Shown piece after piece: positions 61,301-64,000 of a DNA stretch of 64,000 nt (its first letter is position 1; every line of letters begins with the position of its first letter). Source of the DNA: Marinimicrobium sp. C6131 (lineage in GTDB: Bacteria; Pseudomonadota; Gammaproteobacteria; Pseudomonadales; Cellvibrionaceae); the NCBI RefSeq assembly GCF_026153455.1, contig NZ_CP110629.1, forward strand, positions 4,143,652 to 4,207,651, given 5' to 3'. The translations under genes were made by a program, and so were the position numbers. Under the pieces are notes generated by a model that did no database searches, had not been told where the DNA came from, and saw only the letters and a list, made by a program, of their open reading frames with translations.

Positions 61301-61733
61301 CGGCAGTGGTATCGCTACCGAAGCGGATCCGGAGGAAAACCCGACGCCTCAGCCCGGCCTGGAGCCGTTCGATCCGGCGGCCTTGTCCGGTCTCCCGTTG
61401 CGTGGTCAGTCCGAGCACACCGCGAACTTTGTGGTGATGTACGAGAAGAACGATTGGTCGGCCCGTCTGGCTTACAACTGGCGGTCCAAGTACCTGGTGA
61501 CCACTCGTGATGTAATCAGTGGCCAGCCAATCTGGAACAACGATGCGGGCTTCCTGGATGGCTCGGTAACCTATCAGTTGACCGATGAAATCTCCATCGG
61601 CCTGCAGGGTACCAACCTGGCCAATACCCAGACGGAAACCCTGATGCAACTGGATGGCGAAGGTCGGGAGACCGGCCGCTCCTGGTTCGTCAACGACCGT
61701 CGTGTGGCTCTGACCGTGAAAGCGGTGTTCTAA
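58347..61733 (+). CDS. TonB-dependent receptor, large oligosaccharide type (2)
   Basis: A 1128-residue outer-membrane transporter with a leader ending SLAQ, a TonB box (LEEILVSGVRQ), a plug (GSLPDRSVLEAMQRMPGVSIERF, AVIRGMSATRSEFNGRDSF) and a long barrel ending in VKAVF. It is a paralogue of the receptor at 50.9 kb with only distant similarity, so the two probably take different oligosaccharides. It is followed by a strong terminator and then a second pair of halogenase-like genes. Confidence 0.94.
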   Translation: MVYRDNVKKGITFKKSMLAICVMAMGSPSLAQTASEESPLLEEILVSGVRQNLENAQDIKRNADTFVDAISAEDIGSLPDRSVLEAMQRMPGVSIERFQAPDDPDHFGVEGSGAVIRGMSATRSEFNGRDSFTANSGRGLNFQDVPPELMAGVDLYKNQSADMIEGGIGGTVSLKTRKPFDQDGQMIAFTGDVSYGDMAEEASPTVSALYSNRWLTEDLGEFGFLVNASYSELIGTSHGIQSDAFVKYQAATLGAPESVAMEDGQVWMTNGSNFFTKEDDRVRQGFAAAVQWASPDETLEATAEFLRSDARLSWKENAIKYQGGYGDENDDGTVSENRRARPYPGTEFAFDSDSIFESGYITDGGGWRGGEGRVPRGWEGEGEAPEGYATTNDYFGQKFQADTRYKDTRTIVDDLSFNVKWTPSDAWEFVGDVQFVDATTEDDDLQVASGLYALQNFSIVGDTPRLAIVEPWDGRRDANPEWYDTDFPGFSNDPNGDANYFQDLDSYWLRSAMDHYERSEGESRAARFDMTHYLDNGDFFRSVKAGVRYAERNQVVRSTSYNWGHIGAEWAPNGGEGALWLSELDPEIRDDFEYVDWSDFHRGGVVSIPGDGFIFPTEQLLKEVIAGRELPQNNPGAEGAWEPYATRDEVIPGTYFAPAEVYDTTETNKAAYVRLDFGSDASALRYSGNIGLRYVELTRDAAGSVQFPDLIGQPIPEGAPTDLSDRGAIRKWAEDQVGPFDPALFESEQDWLDEVTTLLSYSRDANNWLSDTEKAFGNDYDENELGETADWDGVLPSLNLKVELTDDLISRFAVSKAIALPDMSEVRNQAVLGARGLNTTRVTVDDDAPVEPGPEDSGTDILSVGDVVWTGNGGNPALQPMESIQWDASLEWYFAPVGSLTASLFYKDLKNFFIEGALPRTFTNPSTGTTQTVEFTTTRNGEEGKLQGIELAYQQFYDMLPEPWDGFGIQANYTYIDSEGIPNFSGSGIATEADPEENPTPQPGLEPFDPAALSGLPLRGQSEHTANFVVMYEKNDWSARLAYNWRSKYLVTTRDVISGQPIWNNDAGFLDGSVTYQLTDEISIGLQGTNLANTQTETLMQLDGEGRETGRSWFVNDRRVALTVKAVF

Positions 61734-61757
61734 CACACCGCTGGAAGCAGGCCAAGA

Positions 61758-61791
61758 AAGGCGCAACCTTAGCGGGTTGCGCCTTTTTTTT
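61758..61791 (+). terminator. Rho-independent terminator after TonB receptor 2
   Basis: Ten-base arms AGGCGCAACC and GGTTGCGCCT with a six-base loop are followed directly by eight T residues, 26 bases after the receptor stop. This is the clearest intrinsic terminator in the window and separates the receptor from the halogenase-like genes behind it, at least partly. Confidence 0.9.
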
Positions 61792-61862
61792 GTGGTTTGC
61801 GCCGACTCTCGTGAGCCGGGATAATGAAGGCATTCAATAATAATCGCAGTGAGGCAGTCGGC

Positions 61863-63395
61863 ATGACGGTAGGGCCCCAGCGTATTGTCATCGTGGGCGG
61901 AGGGACGGCAGGCTGGATGAGCGCGGCGGCGCTGGCACATCTGCTGCCTTCGTCTGTGAGCCTGCAATTGGTTGAGTCCGAGCAGATCGGAACCGTCGGT
62001 GTCGGCGAGGCAACCATTCCGCATATCCGTTACTTCAATTCCCTGCTCGGTATTGATGAACGTGAGTTCATCCGCGCTACACAAGCGACTTACAAACTGG
62101 CCATTGAATTTGTGGGCTGGGGACGCGAGACCAGCCGCTATCTGCACCCCTTCAGCGCGTTTGGCGGCGATATCGATGGCATTGACTTCCATCACTATTG
62201 GCTGCATACGCGGGACGAATGGCCCGAACTCAGTCTGGATGCGTTTTCGCTGGCCGCGCAGGCCGCGCGGCTCGGCCGATTTGCGCCGCCACCCGAGGAG
62301 GCCGAATTCGGCTATGGCTATGCGTTTCATCTGGATGCTTCCCGCTATGCGCGGTTTTTACGCAATTATGCCGAGCAACGTGGTGTCACCCGCACTGAAG
62401 GCCGCATACAGACAGTCATCCCACGAGAGCCCGATGGTGGCATCGCGGCAGTGCAGTTGACGTCGGGAGAGCGAATTGAAGGCGACCTGTTTATTGACTG
62501 TTCCGGGTTTCGTGCGCTTTTATTGGGGCAGGCTCTGGGGGTGCCATTCAACAGCTGGAAGCATTGGCTTCCGTGTGACCGGGCGGTGGCGATTGCCTGT
62601 GGCGCCCTGGCAGAACCGCCATCGTTCACCCGATCCACGGCAACAGCGACCGGGTGGCAGTGGCGCATTCCTTTGCAAGAGCGTACGGGCAATGGCCAGG
62701 TGTACGACAGTCGGCATATCAGTGACGATGAGGCGTGCGCCCAGTTGATGGCGTCGCTTGTCGGAGAACCGAACGGCGAGCCTAACCTGATCCGCTTTGA
62801 AGCGGGGGCAAGGGCGCGCAGTTGGGAGAAAAATGTCGTTGCTATCGGGTTGTCCAGCGGCTTTCTGGAACCGCTGGAATCCACCAGCATCTACCTGATT
62901 CAAATGGCCATTTTCAAGCTGGTGGAGTTTTTTCCCCGCGGTGAGAACGAGGCGGTGGGGCGCGAGGCGTTCAATCGCTGGATGAGTCTGGAGTATGAAC
63001 GGGTCCGGGACTTCATCATTCTGCACTACCATCTCAATCAGCGTGAGGACTCGTCGTTTTGGCAAGACTGTGCTCATATGTCAGTGCCGGATTCGCTTAA
63101 GCGAAAAATCGCCCTGTTTCGGGAGTCCGCCGCGATCGAGTTTTACGATCAGGGCTTGTTCGCGCTTCCCAGCTGGTTGGCCGTTTACCTGGGGCAGGGG
63201 CTCAGCCCTCAGGCAATTGATCCTCGGGTGGCACAGCAGCCGGTCGAATCACTCAAACAACCGCTGGAGCAGTTGGCGAACCATCTTAACCGTTATGCCC
63301 AGGCCATGCCTCGGCATCGGGAGGTTCTGGCCCGAGGGGGTGTCGCACCGAACACGACTGCTCCCATGAGCCTGTATGGAGGTCGCTATGGGTAA
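61863..63395 (+). CDS. Tryptophan-halogenase-like flavoprotein (3)
   Basis: A 510-residue family member with FAD motif VGGGTAGWMSAA, GVGEATIPH, the Lys in TYKLAIEFVGW, the WQWRIP motif and EPLESTSIYLIQ. All catalytic signatures are present. The ATG at 61863 has GAGG eight bases before it; an in-frame ATG at 61824 has poorer spacing. It lies after the receptor terminator, so it either depends on read-through or has its own promoter. The next gene overlaps its end by eight bases. Confidence 0.9.
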   Translation: MTVGPQRIVIVGGGTAGWMSAAALAHLLPSSVSLQLVESEQIGTVGVGEATIPHIRYFNSLLGIDEREFIRATQATYKLAIEFVGWGRETSRYLHPFSAFGGDIDGIDFHHYWLHTRDEWPELSLDAFSLAAQAARLGRFAPPPEEAEFGYGYAFHLDASRYARFLRNYAEQRGVTRTEGRIQTVIPREPDGGIAAVQLTSGERIEGDLFIDCSGFRALLLGQALGVPFNSWKHWLPCDRAVAIACGALAEPPSFTRSTATATGWQWRIPLQERTGNGQVYDSRHISDDEACAQLMASLVGEPNGEPNLIRFEAGARARSWEKNVVAIGLSSGFLEPLESTSIYLIQMAIFKLVEFFPRGENEAVGREAFNRWMSLEYERVRDFIILHYHLNQREDSSFWQDCAHMSVPDSLKRKIALFRESAAIEFYDQGLFALPSWLAVYLGQGLSPQAIDPRVAQQPVESLKQPLEQLANHLNRYAQAMPRHREVLARGGVAPNTTAPMSLYGGRYG

Positions 63396-64000
63396 GGCGC
63401 CCTTGCAGCATCTGGTGGTCGTCGGCAACGGCCTGGTGGCCGCGGGGACGGCGGTGACATTGGCGCGGTTTCTGTCTCGCTATGGTACCCGAATAACCTG
63501 GGTTCGCGCTGGGCCGGAGGACGTCTCCCCCGTGGAGGTGGCCCAGCCGCCGCTGCTGGAGTGGCTGGCGATGGTGGCGTTGCCGGAGCGGGATGTCATG
63601 AGACGCGCCCAGGGGTTGTTTTCGCTGGGGGTCATGGGACAGGCGTCGGCCGGCGGATTCTTCATGCCCTATGGGCGTCACGGTATTCCGGCGGCTCCAG
63701 CCAGTTTCGAGCATGAATTTTTTCACGCATATCCCCGGGATGAGCAGCCGCGTTTCAACGAGCATTTTCTGGCCACCCAGGCGGCGCGACGGGGACGGTT
63801 TGATTTTCCGGTCAATGATCCCCGCTCGGTCAAATCCACCTTGCGCTATGGCATGACGCTCGACAAACCCGCATTGTGTGATCTGCTGGCGGACTATGCC
63901 GACTCGCTGGGGGTGTCCTGTCTAAGGAGTGGTCAATTGCGGGTGGAGACGGATTCGGCCCGGGGTATACAAAGCCTTTGCCTGGACGATGAACGCGCGG
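63388..64000 (+). CDS. Divergent tryptophan-halogenase-like protein, cut by the window edge
   Basis: The frame runs from an ATG at 63388, inside the end of the preceding gene, to the window edge (204 codons). The start LQHLVVVGNGLVAAGTAVTLARFL resembles a Rossmann FAD motif but has GNGLVAAG instead of GGGTAGW, and the GVGEATIP motif is replaced (SPVEVAQPP). The remaining sequence (FFMPYGRHGI, FPVNDPRSVKSTLRYGM) is only loosely halogenase-like. It may be a degenerate, structural or partner subunit of the preceding enzyme. Confidence 0.65.
   Translation, partial: MGKAPLQHLVVVGNGLVAAGTAVTLARFLSRYGTRITWVRAGPEDVSPVEVAQPPLLEWLAMVALPERDVMRRAQGLFSLGVMGQASAGGFFMPYGRHGIPAAPASFEHEFFHAYPRDEQPRFNEHFLATQAARRGRFDFPVNDPRSVKSTLRYGMTLDKPALCDLLADYADSLGVSCLRSGQLRVETDSARGIQSLCLDDERA

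Noticed and set aside
1..64000. CRISPR arrays, rRNA and tRNA genes
   Set aside because: No regularly spaced short repeats or recognisable RNA gene sequences were found by reading; a covariance search was not possible.

Overview
The window looks like a chromosomal segment of a GC-rich (by eye about 58-60%) gammaproteobacterium that degrades plant polysaccharides. The combination of modular xylanase, GH115 alpha-glucuronidase, GH43 and GH105 enzymes, very large TonB-dependent receptors paired with tryptophan-halogenase-like flavoproteins, and many GGDEF/AraC regulators points to a Cellvibrionales-type marine or saline bacterium (Saccharophagus / Cellvibrio / Marinimicrobium-like). That placement is inferred from gene content only. 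No rRNA, tRNA, CRISPR array, transposase or integrase was seen.

Layout. 1-14.2 kb is mostly housekeeping and transport: the start of an allophanate hydrolase, dGTPase, a VanZ-type membrane protein, an SLC13-type carrier, a CLCA_X protein, GabT, a MacAB-like four-gene efflux/export operon and glycerol kinase. 14.4-29.8 kb holds a large GH43-CBM-GH10 xylanase with a membrane-anchored AraC regulator, a GlxA-type regulator divergent from a methyltransferase, small soluble proteins, Map with its ParD-like partner, a GH105 lipoprotein, and an amidohydrolase plus ferredoxin-reductase-like pair.

29.9-41.9 kb is an accessory island whose base composition becomes clearly AT-richer toward its right end. 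It contains a ParDE module, a lipase/lipoprotein/DUF6795-like set that resembles a secreted-effector and immunity cassette together with a broken second copy of the DUF6795-like gene, two near-identical 94-residue proteins each divergent from a different XRE regulator, two diguanylate cyclases, a HigA antitoxin next to a decayed higB, a PHP-domain/ABC-ATPase gene overlapping a small partner (a candidate defence system), and several short cassette-like genes separated by attC-like palindromes.

42-64 kb returns to GC-rich DNA. It has an NSS transporter, LpdA, and then a glucuronoxylan utilisation locus: GH115, a ManD-type dehydratase and an intracellular GH43 transcribed leftward. Next to it, transcribed rightward, are two TonB-dependent receptor units (receptor plus two halogenase-like genes each) with a NUDIX-type regulator between them. 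The working model is that extracellular GH10/GH43 and GH115 enzymes cut glucuronoxylan, TonB receptors import oligomers, the intracellular GH43 and ManD process products, and the AraC and NUDIX regulators control expression.
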